64,000 nt of DNA. It comes from CAYJPV01 sp964372095 (GTDB taxonomy: Bacteria > Acidobacteriota > Vicinamibacteria > Vicinamibacterales > JAKQTR01). Under the pieces are notes generated by a model. The model had not been told where the DNA came from, did not search any database, and saw only the letters and a program-made list of their open reading frames with translations. The translations under genes were made by a program, and so were the position numbers. The stretch covers positions 1 to 64,000 of the forward strand of contig CAYJPV010000022.1 in the NCBI GenBank assembly GCA_964372095.1, written 5' to 3'. Below are positions 8,218 to 16,566 of this stretch, piece after piece (position 1 is the stretch's first letter; every line of letters begins with the position of its first letter).

Positions 8218-9057
8218 TCAGGGCGACCCGCGGTGCAACAGGCGGTACGCGCCGCCCCCGTCCGGGCGGCGTGTGAAATCCACGACCGTGTAGCCTCGTG
8301 ACAGGTAGTGCGTGAACACCTCCCGCGAGGCCAGGCGCCACGCCTGCGCCAGTCCCGGGTCGCGAACCAGCATCTCCGAAAAACGTCCCGGGATGGCCGC
8401 GTGCAGCTCTCGCTCCGTCCGGCCCAGCATCAGCCGCGAGGGCTCGCTCCGGCCTCCCCGTGTGTCGGCTTCGAGGACGACAGGCGCCTCTGTCTCCGGC
8501 GCCGGGTCGAGGCGTTCGCCACGCGTTGCGGCGGGGATCTCCCCGGCCAGCTCCGCGACCCTGGGCGCCCGCATCCACCACTGCACGATGAAGCGGTCCG
8601 TCGGGTTGCCCTGGTGCAACGGACTGGGCGACGCGCCGTACACGTCGAGGTGGTAGTCGTCCGCCACGACGCCGAGGCGCCGGAAGTTCAGGTGCGCGTT
8701 GCCGGCCTGCAGCGGGTCGAACGTCCACTCCATGAGCTCGATGCCCATGTCCAGCGCCCGGCGCCGCTGCTCCAGCTTCAGCCGGCGGCCGAGCCCAGTC
8801 CCGCGATACGCATCACGGACACCCAGCATGTGGGACCACTGCATCGGCACGCCGCGTCTCAGCCCGGCGAGCGAGTAGACGAAACCCGCCATGCGGCCGC
8901 CGTCGTAGGCGCCCAGAAGGATGCCGCCCCGCTTCACCGTGACCACGAAAAGCGGGATGCCGACAGCATCCTCGGCATCGCCATACCCCCAGATCTCCAG
9001 TTCCAGGGCCATGACCTCGCGAAATTCCGGGATGGTCTGCAGGTCGCGGATGTCCAT
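8218..9057 (-). CDS. GNAT superfamily acetyltransferase
   Basis: A 279-aa protein resembling the COG3375 type of predicted acetyltransferase. The GNAT fold covers about residues 1-160, with the acetyl-CoA loop in DAYRGTGLGRRLK (Gln/Arg-x-x-Gly-x-Gly/Ala pattern). The C-terminal part is family-specific and of unknown role. Its likely ribosome site (AGGGA) is formed by the edge of the CTAG heptad island upstream. Substrate unknown. Confidence 0.8.
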   Translation of the reverse strand: MDIRDLQTIPEFREVMALELEIWGYGDAEDAVGIPLFVVTVKRGGILLGAYDGGRMAGFVYSLAGLRRGVPMQWSHMLGVRDAYRGTGLGRRLKLEQRRRALDMGIELMEWTFDPLQAGNAHLNFRRLGVVADDYHLDVYGASPSPLHQGNPTDRFIVQWWMRAPRVAELAGEIPAATRGERLDPAPETEAPVVLEADTRGGRSEPSRLMLGRTERELHAAIPGRFSEMLVRDPGLAQAWRLASREVFTHYLSRGYTVVDFTRRPDGGGAYRLLHRGSP

Positions 9058-9066
9058 CGTCTGTCC

Positions 9067-9094
9067 CTAGCCCCTAGCCTCTAGCCTCTAGTCG
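9067..9094. repeat. Heptad repeat island 4 (CTAGCCY)
   Basis: Four 7-bp units: CTAGCCC, CTAGCCT, CTAGCCT, CTAGTCG. The HAD gene's TAG stop (9081-9083, minus strand) and its last two codons lie inside the repeat. Confidence 0.85.
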
Positions 9095-9824
9095 ACCCGG
9101 AGGGACACAGCAACGCGGGCAGCCCCGCCAGCGTGGACACGACGGGCACGTCCTCGAACCCCTCGCCCAGCGAACGCTGGAGCGGGCTCGACAAGCCGTC
9201 GCCGCTCCGCCGGAGCAGGACAGCCCGCATCCCGATCCGGCGCGCGCCTTCGATATCGTGCCGGACGCTGTCGCCGACCATGACCGATTCTGCCGGCGTC
9301 ACGCTCAGCGCGAGCAGCGCGGACTCGAAGATGGCCGGGTGCGGCTTCAGGAATCCGTGTTCGGCGGACGAGACCGCCCCGGCGATCAGGCCGTCGAGGC
9401 CGAAGTGCGCGGCGAAGGCCTGCAGCGGGCGCTGAGTATTCGAGATCAGCCCGATCCGGATGCCGCAGGCCGCCAGCGCGCGCAGCGCCGGGGCCACGTC
9501 GTCGTACAGGAAGAAGTGGCGGCACTGCGCCCACTCGTCGTAGATGTCCCGGGCGGCCGCCGCGGTGTTGGGCCCGCTCCCGCCCATGTGCTCGATGATG
9601 GCTCTCGTATAGTCGATGAAGAGCTGCGCATCGTAGTTGTGGGCCGTTACCTCGTCGAGGATCGGCACGGCCCGGGCCACGGCCGTCCGGAAACGCGACG
9701 GGTCCACAGACACGCCCCGCAGACGGCAGTAATGTTCGTACCCCTGGGCCTGCAGGTCGGGTCCGGGGTAGATCAAGGTGAAGTCGACGTCGAAGAAAAC
9801 CGCGCGAACGGGTGTCTGTGACAC
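9081..9824 (-). CDS. HAD family hydrolase
   Basis: A 247-aa HAD phosphatase-like protein. Motif I is FFDVDFTLI (nucleophile and acid aspartates), motif II ISNTQ, and the last motif MVGDSVRHDIEGA. It has a helical cap between motifs I and II. It resembles YjjG/Gph-type phosphatases, substrate unknown. I start at GTG 9824 because the family sequence begins just after it; a perfect TATAAT lies 9 nt upstream, so the mRNA is probably leaderless. The final residues and stop come from a heptad repeat. Confidence 0.85.
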   Translation of the reverse strand: MSQTPVRAVFFDVDFTLIYPGPDLQAQGYEHYCRLRGVSVDPSRFRTAVARAVPILDEVTAHNYDAQLFIDYTRAIIEHMGGSGPNTAAAARDIYDEWAQCRHFFLYDDVAPALRALAACGIRIGLISNTQRPLQAFAAHFGLDGLIAGAVSSAEHGFLKPHPAIFESALLALSVTPAESVMVGDSVRHDIEGARRIGMRAVLLRRSGDGLSSPLQRSLGEGFEDVPVVSTLAGLPALLCPSGSTRG

Positions 9825-9833
9825 GGTGCGCCC

Positions 9834-9839
9834 ATTATA
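9834..9839 (-). promoter_or_regulatory. -10 box (TATAAT) for the HAD gene
   Basis: A perfect TATAAT on the minus strand, 9 nt before the GTG start. The predicted leader is 1-3 nt. The divergent gene has its own TATACT about 30 bp away. Confidence 0.6.
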
Positions 9840-9869
9840 GCGGTCGCCGCACCGCCGCAACGCTCGGGG

Positions 9870-9875
9870 TATACT
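9870..9875 (+). promoter_or_regulatory. -10 box (TATACT) for the first secreted paralogue
   Basis: TATACT with a predicted start near 9882, giving a leader of about 35 nt that contains a strong AAGGAGGT site. This gene is led, unlike its divergent neighbour. Confidence 0.55.
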
Positions 9876-9916
9876 GGGATCCAGCCGATTCTGACGGCTG
9901 CCAAGGAGGTGGGGCG

Positions 9917-10357
9917 ATGGTCCGTGGTGTCTTGCGGCTGATGGTGCTGACACTGGTTCTGATCGCTGTCGCAGTTCCCGCGCTGGCTGGCGTCAGAGCC
10001 ACTCTCATCCTTGCGTCTGGCGAACGCGTGAAGGGCGTCCTCGTCGACATGGGGGGCGCGGACTTCACGATGATGGAAGGCGGCAACGAAGTCCGCTTCG
10101 CCATCAACGACGTGGCCGTCATCGACTTCGTCAGCAGCGGGCAGGTCCCCGCGTCGGAGGTGGCCAGGATGCAGGGCGGCCGCGCCGTGGTCTTCCAACG
10201 GAGCGGCGACTATTTCTACGGCCGCCTCTCCGACATCGGCGGTGACAACCCGATCCGCCTCACGTTCGACACCCCCGACGGGCAGCTCGAGATGAACTCG
10301 AACGAAGTCAGCCGGATCTATCTGCGCCGCTGGGACGGCATGCCCCAGGGACGGTAG
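9917..10357 (+). CDS. Secreted hypothetical protein, short paralogue
   Basis: A 146-aa protein with a signal peptide (about 1-24, cleavage near ALAG) and one beta-rich domain beginning VRATLILASGERVKG. The ATG at 9917 is set by AAGGAGGT 6 nt upstream. The mature domain is about 85% identical by eye to residues 25-137 of the next gene, so the two are a recent tandem duplication. This copy stops just after the shared domain (WDGMPQ). The function is not recognised; the small GERVKG / VAVIDFV pattern suggests a compact beta-barrel fold. Confidence 0.8.
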   Translation: MVRGVLRLMVLTLVLIAVAVPALAGVRATLILASGERVKGVLVDMGGADFTMMEGGNEVRFAINDVAVIDFVSSGQVPASEVARMQGGRAVVFQRSGDYFYGRLSDIGGDNPIRLTFDTPDGQLEMNSNEVSRIYLRRWDGMPQGR

Positions 10358-10399
10358 ACCCCTCGCAACCACGCGATGCTTACACAAGGGAGCCCGGAC

Positions 10400-11257
10400 A
10401 TGACACGGAAAGTCTCACTCGTCCTGATCATCGTGGCCATGATGGCTGCCATGGCAGCCCCGGCCGTGGCCGGCGTCAGGGCGACGCTCATTCTGACGTC
10501 AGGGGAGCGCGTGAAGGGCGTTCTCGTCGACATGGGCGGCGCGGACTTCACGATGATGGAAGGCGGCAACGAAGTCCGCTTCGCCATCAACGACGTCGCG
10601 GTCATCGACTTCGTCGGCGGCGGCCAGATCCCGGCGACCGAAGTCGCCAAGATGGAGGGCAGTCGCGCCGTGGTCTTCCAGCGGAACGGCGACTTCTTCT
10701 ACGGCCGCCTGTTCGACATCGGCGGCGACAATCCCATCCGCCTCACGTTCAATTCGCCCGACGGGCGGATCGAACTGAACTCCAACGAAGTCAGCCGCAT
10801 CTACCTGCGCCGGTGGGACGGCATGCCCCAGCCCGGCGGCGGGGGGGGTGGCGGCACGAAGCCGCCCGAGCGGCCGCAACCCGAGAAACCGGCGCCCGAC
10901 GGCGGGATCGCGGTGCCCGCCACGACGGTCTGGGTCGATACGGGAATCCAGGTGAGGGCCGGCCAGATGGTCGCCTTCTCCGTCCGGGGCGAAGTCGTCC
11001 TGAGCAGTGACGGCGGCGACACCGCGGGGCCGGATGGCGCGCACGATGGCCGCATCGCCCGGCGCGGGGCGCCGCTGCCCGGCGTGGCCGCCGGCGCGCT
11101 GGTTGCCAAGACGGGCATCTCGGCCCCATTCGGCGTTGGCAGCCAGACGCAGCCGTTGCGTATGCCGTCAACGGGCGTGCTCTTCCTGGCGGTCAACGAT
11201 GAGAACCCCCGCGACAACCGGGGCGAATTCCGGGTTACCGTCACGATTATCCGCTGA
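10400..11257 (+). CDS. Secreted paralogue with C-terminal PA-IL (LecA)-like domain
   Basis: A 285-aa secreted protein. It has a signal peptide (1-23) and the same N-terminal domain as its neighbour. A Gly/Pro/Lys linker encoded by a run of eight G (10841-10848) follows. The C-terminal domain (about 175-285) resembles the calcium-dependent galactophilic lectin fold of PA-IL: GALVAKTGI, then PFGVGSQ, then LFLAVNDENPRDNRGEFRV with the Asn/Asp pattern that binds metal and sugar. The ATG 10400 follows AAGGGA. Sugar binding at the cell surface is inferred. Confidence 0.78.
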   Translation: MTRKVSLVLIIVAMMAAMAAPAVAGVRATLILTSGERVKGVLVDMGGADFTMMEGGNEVRFAINDVAVIDFVGGGQIPATEVAKMEGSRAVVFQRNGDFFYGRLFDIGGDNPIRLTFNSPDGRIELNSNEVSRIYLRRWDGMPQPGGGGGGGTKPPERPQPEKPAPDGGIAVPATTVWVDTGIQVRAGQMVAFSVRGEVVLSSDGGDTAGPDGAHDGRIARRGAPLPGVAAGALVAKTGISAPFGVGSQTQPLRMPSTGVLFLAVNDENPRDNRGEFRVTVTIIR

Positions 11258-11343
11258 CGCCGGCCCGGTACGATTCGACGGGCCTGGCGGTGCGACATGC
11301 GCCGCCGGGCCCGTGTTGTTTGTGGCCGGACCACGCCGCCCAC

Positions 11344-11349
11344 TACAAT
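11344..11349 (+). promoter_or_regulatory. Possible -10 box (TACAAT) for the ileS operon
   Basis: TACAAT ends 12 nt before the ileS ATG. A TTGTTT lies upstream, but the 22-nt spacing is too long to accept as a -35. Confidence 0.35.
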
Positions 11350-11361
11350 AAGAGATTCATC

Positions 11362-14184
11362 ATGGCTGACTGGAAAGACACGCTCAACCTGCCCAAGACC
11401 GCCTTCTCCATGAAGGCCAACCTGCAGACCGCCGAACCGCAGATGCTGGCCCACTGGGAGGCGACGGATCTTTACCGCACGCTCCGGGCACGTCGCCGGG
11501 GACGGAAGACCTTCGTCCTGCACGATGGCCCGCCCTACGCGAACGGCGACATCCACCTCGGCACGGCCCTCAACAAGATCCTCAAGGACATCGTCGTGCG
11601 ATCACGATCGATGATGGGCTTTGACGCGCCGTACGTCCCGGGCTGGGATTGCCACGGCCTGCCCATCGAGTTGAAGGTCGTCCGCGAACTGGGCGCCCGC
11701 AAACAGCAGATGAGCGTCTCGGACCTGCGGCGCGCCTGCCGGGAGTACGCCGCTCGTTTCGTCGACATCCAGCGCGGGCAGTTCAAGCGCCTCGGCGTCA
11801 TGGGCGACTGGTCCGAGCCCTACCTGACGATGGATTACCGGTATCAGGCCGCCATCGTGAGGGCCCTGGGCCGCTTCGTCGAGCGCGGCATGGTCTACAA
11901 GGGCAAGAAGCCGGTGCACTGGTGCATCCATTGCCGGACCGCCCTGGCCGAAGCGGAAGTCGAGTACGAGAACCACACCTCGCCGTCGATCTACGTCGAG
12001 TTCTCCTTGTCCGCCCAGGGCCTGGCGGACCTCGCCTCGCGGGTCCCCGAACTGGCCGGCATGCCCGTCTCGGCACTGATCTGGACCACGACGCCGTGGA
12101 CCATTCCCTCGAACCTCGCCCTGACGTTCCACCCCGAGTCGATGTACGCCGCCTACGTCGTGGACGGCCGCGCCATCGTCGTGGCAGAGGCCCTCGCCGA
12201 CGCGCTGTCCGCGACGCTGGGCCGTCCGTTTGCGGATCCGATCGCGCGTGTGCCGGGGACGGTCTTCGAAGGGCTGCGCTTCGAGCACCCGCTCTACGGC
12301 CGGGCTTCACTCGGCGTTCTGGGTGACTACGTCACCCTGGATACGGGCACGGGCATCGTGCACACCGCGCCCGGCCATGGCGCGGACGACTTCCACACGG
12401 GCGTGCGGTACGGCCTCGAGATCTACGCGCCGGTCGGCCCCGACGGCCGGTTCTACGAACAGGTCGAACAGTTTGCCGGGCTCGAGGTGTTCGAGGCGAA
12501 TCCGCACGTCGAGACCGCCCTGGCCGAAGCCGGGCGCCTGTGGAAACGCGAGTCGTTCGACCACTCGTATCCGCACTGCTGGCGCTGTCACCACCCGGTG
12601 ATCTTCCTGGCGACGTCCCAGTGGTTCATCGGGATGGACGAGACCGGTCTGCGCGCGAAGGCCACGGCCGCGGTCGACGGCGTGCAGTGGTTCCCGGCGT
12701 GGGGCGGGGACCGGATGAAGGGCATGTTCCAGACACGGCCGGACTGGTGCATCTCGCGGCAGCGGTCCTGGGGCGTGCCGATCCCGGCCGTCACCTGCAC
12801 GGCCTGTGGGACGGCCACGCTCACCAAGGCCCTGGTCGACCGCGCGGCGGAGGCGTTCGAGCAGGACGGCGCGGAAGCCTGGTACGAGCGGCCGATCACC
12901 GACTTCCTGCCGGAAGGATTCGTGTGCCCGTCGTGCGCCGGCACGGCGTTCGACCGCGAGCAGGACATCCTGGACGTGTGGTTCGACTCGGGGTCCAGCC
13001 ACGAAGCGGTGCTGGCCGTCCACCCCGAGTTGCACTGGCCAGCCGACCTCTACCTCGAAGGAACCGACCAGTACCGCGGCTGGTTCCAGAGTTCCATGCT
13101 CGTGGGCCTCGGGACCCGCGACCACGCCCCGTATCACCAGGTCGTGACCCACGGGTTCGTCGTGACCGAAGGCGGCAAGAAGATGTCGAAGTCCCTCGGG
13201 AACGACGTGCCGCCGGAACAGGTCATCAAGCAGAGCGGCGCCGAGATCCTCCGCCTGTGGGTCGCCAGCGTGGATTTCCGCGAAGAGGTGCGCTTCGGGC
13301 CGGAGATCCTGGCACGGGTCGTCGAGGCGTACCGCAAGCTCCGCAACACGCTGCGAATCCTGGCGGCCAACCTCGCGGACTTCAATCCCGCCACCGACAT
13401 GGTGCCGCCGCAGTTCATGGAAGAGGTGGACCGGTACGCCATGGCCCGGTACGGCGCGCTGGCCCGGACCATCACCAAGGCGTACGAAGAGTACGACTTC
13501 CCGGCCATCTTCCAGGCCCTCAACGCCTTCGTGGCCGTCGACCTGAGCGCGTTCTACGTCGACGTCTCGAAGGACCGCGCCTACACGCTGGCGCCGGCCT
13601 CCCGCGCGCGCCGCTCCGCCCAGACGGCGCTGTTCGCCATTGCCGACGGCCTGGCGCGCCTCATCGCCCCCGTGTTGCCGGTGCTGGCCGACGAGTACTG
13701 GCAGCACCTGCCGGGCGAACGCGAAGCCTCCGTCCACCTGGCCGAGTTCCCGGCGCAGGTGCACCTCTTCGTCGACGACGCCCTGATGGCGCGATGGGGC
13801 CGGTTGCTCAAACTGCGCGCCGCCGTCAACGCGGAACTCGAACGCTTGCGGCAGGCCAAGACCATTGGCGGCTCGCTCGAGGCGGTCGTCCGCCTGCGTC
13901 CGCAGGGCGCGATGGTCGATTTGCTGACCCGCTACCGCGACCAACTGCCCGCCATCTTCATCACGTCCCAGGTCGAGGTGCTGCCGTCCGACGGGCCGGC
14001 CGGCGACGCGACGGGCGTGGTCTACACGGAGTCCGAAGACGGCTCTGTCGTCATCGACGTCGCCCACGCGGCGGGGACGAAGTGCGAGCGGTGCTGGCGC
14101 TGGGTGCCTGCGGTGTCGGCGGCCCCGGGCCGCGAGGGTGTCTGCCCGCGGTGCGAGGACGCGCTGGACGCGTCGCGGTCGTGA
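11362..14184 (+). CDS. ileS: Isoleucyl-tRNA synthetase
   Basis: This class I synthetase charges tRNA-Ile. The 940-aa protein has the HIGH-type motif as DIHLGTALNK (near residue 55), the editing CP1 domain with TTTPWTIPSNLA, the KMSKS motif in KKMSKSLGND, and a C-terminal zinc ribbon with CERCW and CPRCE. I chose the ATG at 11362, where the family N-terminus (WKDTLNLPKTAFSMKANL) begins. It overlaps lspA by GTGA, so the downstream lipoprotein-processing genes are probably co-transcribed. Confidence 0.98.
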   Translation: MADWKDTLNLPKTAFSMKANLQTAEPQMLAHWEATDLYRTLRARRRGRKTFVLHDGPPYANGDIHLGTALNKILKDIVVRSRSMMGFDAPYVPGWDCHGLPIELKVVRELGARKQQMSVSDLRRACREYAARFVDIQRGQFKRLGVMGDWSEPYLTMDYRYQAAIVRALGRFVERGMVYKGKKPVHWCIHCRTALAEAEVEYENHTSPSIYVEFSLSAQGLADLASRVPELAGMPVSALIWTTTPWTIPSNLALTFHPESMYAAYVVDGRAIVVAEALADALSATLGRPFADPIARVPGTVFEGLRFEHPLYGRASLGVLGDYVTLDTGTGIVHTAPGHGADDFHTGVRYGLEIYAPVGPDGRFYEQVEQFAGLEVFEANPHVETALAEAGRLWKRESFDHSYPHCWRCHHPVIFLATSQWFIGMDETGLRAKATAAVDGVQWFPAWGGDRMKGMFQTRPDWCISRQRSWGVPIPAVTCTACGTATLTKALVDRAAEAFEQDGAEAWYERPITDFLPEGFVCPSCAGTAFDREQDILDVWFDSGSSHEAVLAVHPELHWPADLYLEGTDQYRGWFQSSMLVGLGTRDHAPYHQVVTHGFVVTEGGKKMSKSLGNDVPPEQVIKQSGAEILRLWVASVDFREEVRFGPEILARVVEAYRKLRNTLRILAANLADFNPATDMVPPQFMEEVDRYAMARYGALARTITKAYEEYDFPAIFQALNAFVAVDLSAFYVDVSKDRAYTLAPASRARRSAQTALFAIADGLARLIAPVLPVLADEYWQHLPGEREASVHLAEFPAQVHLFVDDALMARWGRLLKLRAAVNAELERLRQAKTIGGSLEAVVRLRPQGAMVDLLTRYRDQLPAIFITSQVEVLPSDGPAGDATGVVYTESEDGSVVIDVAHAAGTKCERCWRWVPAVSAAPGREGVCPRCEDALDASRS

Positions 14185-14705
14185 ACACCGAGGAGGCCCC
14201 CCGCGTGGAGTCCGGGCCGCGCATGCGGTTCGAGTTCTGGCTCGTCCCGCTGATCATCGTGCTCGATCAGCTGACGAAGGGCCTGGTGCGCGCGTTCGTG
14301 CCGCTGCACGACGCCATTCCGGTGGTGGCGGGGCTGCTGAATCTCACGCACGTGCAGAACACGGGTGCCGCGTTCGGGCTGCTCAACGACGCGGACTTCC
14401 CGTACAAGCGGCTGCTCGTCGCGCTCTTCGCCGCGGTGGCCCTCGGCGGCATCACGGCCTTCGCCGCGCGGCTGGACCGCCACGAGGTCACGGCACGCGT
14501 CGGGCTGGCGCTGATCCTCGGCGGCGCCGCGGGCAACCTGATCGATCGCGTCACCACAGGCGCCGTCGTCGATTTCGTCGACGTCGTGATCGGCGACTGG
14601 CACTTCTGGGCGTTCAATGTGGCCGATGCGGCCATTACCTGCGGGGTGGGCGCCATGTTCCTCGACATGTTCGGGATCGGCAGACATGTATCCACGACTT
14701 CTTGA
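14181..14705 (+). CDS. lspA: Lipoprotein signal peptidase (signal peptidase II)
   Basis: LspA cleaves the signal peptide of diacylglyceryl-modified prolipoproteins in the inner membrane. About 174 aa from GTG 14181, which overlaps the ileS stop as GTGA; an ATG at 14223 would give the more usual 160 aa. It has four hydrophobic segments and the family boxes NTGAAFGLL, GGAAGNLIDR and FNVADAAI, which hold the two catalytic aspartates. It overlaps lgt by 20 bp, putting the two lipoprotein maturation enzymes together. Confidence 0.95.
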   Translation: MNTEEAPRVESGPRMRFEFWLVPLIIVLDQLTKGLVRAFVPLHDAIPVVAGLLNLTHVQNTGAAFGLLNDADFPYKRLLVALFAAVALGGITAFAARLDRHEVTARVGLALILGGAAGNLIDRVTTGAVVDFVDVVIGDWHFWAFNVADAAITCGVGAMFLDMFGIGRHVSTTS

Positions 14706-15513
14706 ACTCGGCCCCTTCACGGTCTACAGCTACGGCGTGCTGCTCGCCGCCGCCTACCTGCTGGCGCTCTACATGGCCGTCCGGCGGGCCAGGGCCAGAG
14801 GCATCGACGGTGATCGCGTGCTCGACATGGGCATCTACATCATCGTCTCGGCCCTCGTCGGGGCGAAGCTGCTGCTGCTGATCGTCGACTTCGACGTCTT
14901 CCGGCGGAACCCCGCCGAACTGTGGACGCTCGCCCGCTCGGGCGGCGTGTTCTACGGGGGCCTCGTGGTGGCGACCGTCGTCGGCATCTGGTACGCGCGC
15001 AAGCACCGCCTGCCGATGTGGCAGACCGCGGACGCCGTGGCGCCCGGCATCGCGCTTGGCCACGTCGTGGGCCGGATGGGATGTGTCCTGGCGGGCTGCT
15101 GCTATGGCAAGCCGACCGCCCTGCCGTGGGGCATCACGTTCGACAACATGTTCGCCGCCACGAACGTCGGGACCCCGCTCCACGTGGCGCTGCACCCGAC
15201 ACAGCTCTACGACGCCGGGGCGAACCTCCTCATCCTGCTGCTCCTCCTCGGCACGGAGCGGCGCGGCAAGGTCTTCGCAGGCCGGACGTTCTGGGCCTAC
15301 ATGCTGCTCTACGCCATCTCGCGTTTCGCGGTGGAGTTCTTCCGCGGCGATCCGCGGGGCATGCTGGGCGCCCTCGCCACCTCCCAGGTCATCGCGCTGG
15401 CCCTCGCGCCGCTGGCCATCGTCATGCTGGTCATCCTGGGCCGGCGCGCGGCCCCCGCCGCCGTGGCCGAACCCGCTCCCGTCAGGCGCGGCGCGGCGAA
15501 ACGTCACACGTGA
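14686..15513 (+). CDS. lgt: Prolipoprotein diacylglyceryl transferase
   Basis: Lgt moves diacylglycerol from phosphatidylglycerol to the lipobox cysteine, the step before LspA. The 275-aa protein has seven or so membrane segments. Characteristic stretches are GPFTVYSYGVLLA, SGGVFYGGLV, HVVGRMGCVLAGCCYG (the Lgt signature, here with an unusual run of cysteines), and HPTQLYDA. The start ATG 14686 lies within lspA. The GTGA at its end may couple it to the pseudouridine synthase gene. Confidence 0.93.
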   Translation: MYPRLLELGPFTVYSYGVLLAAAYLLALYMAVRRARARGIDGDRVLDMGIYIIVSALVGAKLLLLIVDFDVFRRNPAELWTLARSGGVFYGGLVVATVVGIWYARKHRLPMWQTADAVAPGIALGHVVGRMGCVLAGCCYGKPTALPWGITFDNMFAATNVGTPLHVALHPTQLYDAGANLLILLLLLGTERRGKVFAGRTFWAYMLLYAISRFAVEFFRGDPRGMLGALATSQVIALALAPLAIVMLVILGRRAAPAAVAEPAPVRRGAAKRHT

Positions 15514-15530
15514 TCCCGGTTCGACCGGCC

Positions 15531-16493
15531 ATGGAACGCCTGGCACTCACCGTCGATGCCGAACAGGCCGGTCAGCGCCTGGACCACTTCCTGGTCGCCC
15601 ACGTCGGCAGCTGCTCGCGCTCCCAGATACAGCGGCTGATCAAAGACGAGCGTGTTCTGGTGGGCGGCCGGGCATCGCGGCCGAACTACGCCGTGCGCCT
15701 GGCCGACACCGTCACCGTCGACATTCCACCGCCGGCGCCGGCAACGCCCGAACCGCAGGCCCTGCCCATTGACGTCCTGTACGAAGACGCCCACATCATC
15801 GTCGTCAACAAGCCGGCCGGCATGGTGGTGCACCCCGCCCCGGGACATGCCGACGGGACACTGGTCAACGCGCTCCTCCACCACGTGGACGACTTGAGCG
15901 GCGTCGGCGGAGAGCTGCGGCCGGGCATCGTGCATCGGCTCGACAGGGGGACCTCCGGCCTGATGGTGGTGGCGAAACACGACGAGGCGCACCGGGAACT
16001 GACGCGGCAATTCCAGTCACGCGAGGTCGAGAAGGAGTACGCCGCGCTGGCCTGGGGCGAAGTGCAGCAGGGACGCCGCATCGACGCCAGCATCGGCCGC
16101 GACCCGAACGATCGGAAGAAGATGTCGGCCAGGGCGAAACACGCGCGGTCGGCCGTGACCCGGATCACGTGGTCCCGGTTTCTCCGAGGCGTCTCGCACC
16201 TCCACGTGGCGATCGCCACGGGGCGGACCCACCAGATCCGCGTGCACCTGAGCGCCATCGGACACCCGATCGTGGGAGACGCCCTCTACGGCGGCATCCG
16301 TCAGCAGCGCCTCCCCGCCCATCTGCGGCCCGTGCTCCGTCTGGAGCGCCCGTTTCTCCACTCGATGCGTCTGGCCTTCACCCATCCCGTCGAGACCGAC
16401 CGTCGCCTCGAGTTCCACGCACCGCTGCCGGACGACCTGCAATCCGTCGTCGACGACATCATCGAACGGCTGGCCGCCCAGGCCGCCGACTGA
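15531..16493 (+). CDS. RluD-type 23S rRNA pseudouridine synthase
   Basis: A 320-aa RluA/RluD-family enzyme that isomerises uridine in RNA. It has an N-terminal S4 RNA-binding domain (about 15-75) and the catalytic Asp in HRLDRGTSGLMVV, followed by the family segments FQSREVEKEY, GRTHQIRVHL and GHPIVGDALYGG. It may instead start at GTG 15510, which overlaps the lgt stop as GTGA. The target position in rRNA cannot be told from sequence alone; RluD-like (helix 69) is the best guess. Confidence 0.9.
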   Translation: MERLALTVDAEQAGQRLDHFLVAHVGSCSRSQIQRLIKDERVLVGGRASRPNYAVRLADTVTVDIPPPAPATPEPQALPIDVLYEDAHIIVVNKPAGMVVHPAPGHADGTLVNALLHHVDDLSGVGGELRPGIVHRLDRGTSGLMVVAKHDEAHRELTRQFQSREVEKEYAALAWGEVQQGRRIDASIGRDPNDRKKMSARAKHARSAVTRITWSRFLRGVSHLHVAIATGRTHQIRVHLSAIGHPIVGDALYGGIRQQRLPAHLRPVLRLERPFLHSMRLAFTHPVETDRRLEFHAPLPDDLQSVVDDIIERLAAQAAD

Positions 16494-16566
16494 CGCGGCA
16501 GGACGTCCGCTCAAGCCCGGCCCGCTCGTGCCGATTGATCGCATAACCGTCGGCAGGAGTGCACCT

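Noticed and set aside
9917..10357. Frameshifted copy of the neighbouring paralogue
   Set aside because: It has its own promoter, signal peptide, strong ribosome site and clean stop; it is an intact short gene.
12307..14067. Long frame opposite ileS
   Set aside because: Composition is that of a complement of a GC-rich gene, and ileS on the other strand is unambiguous.
16528..16566. Earlier GTG start of the GGDEF gene
   Set aside because: No Shine-Dalgarno there, while AGGAG precedes GTG 16567 at good spacing.
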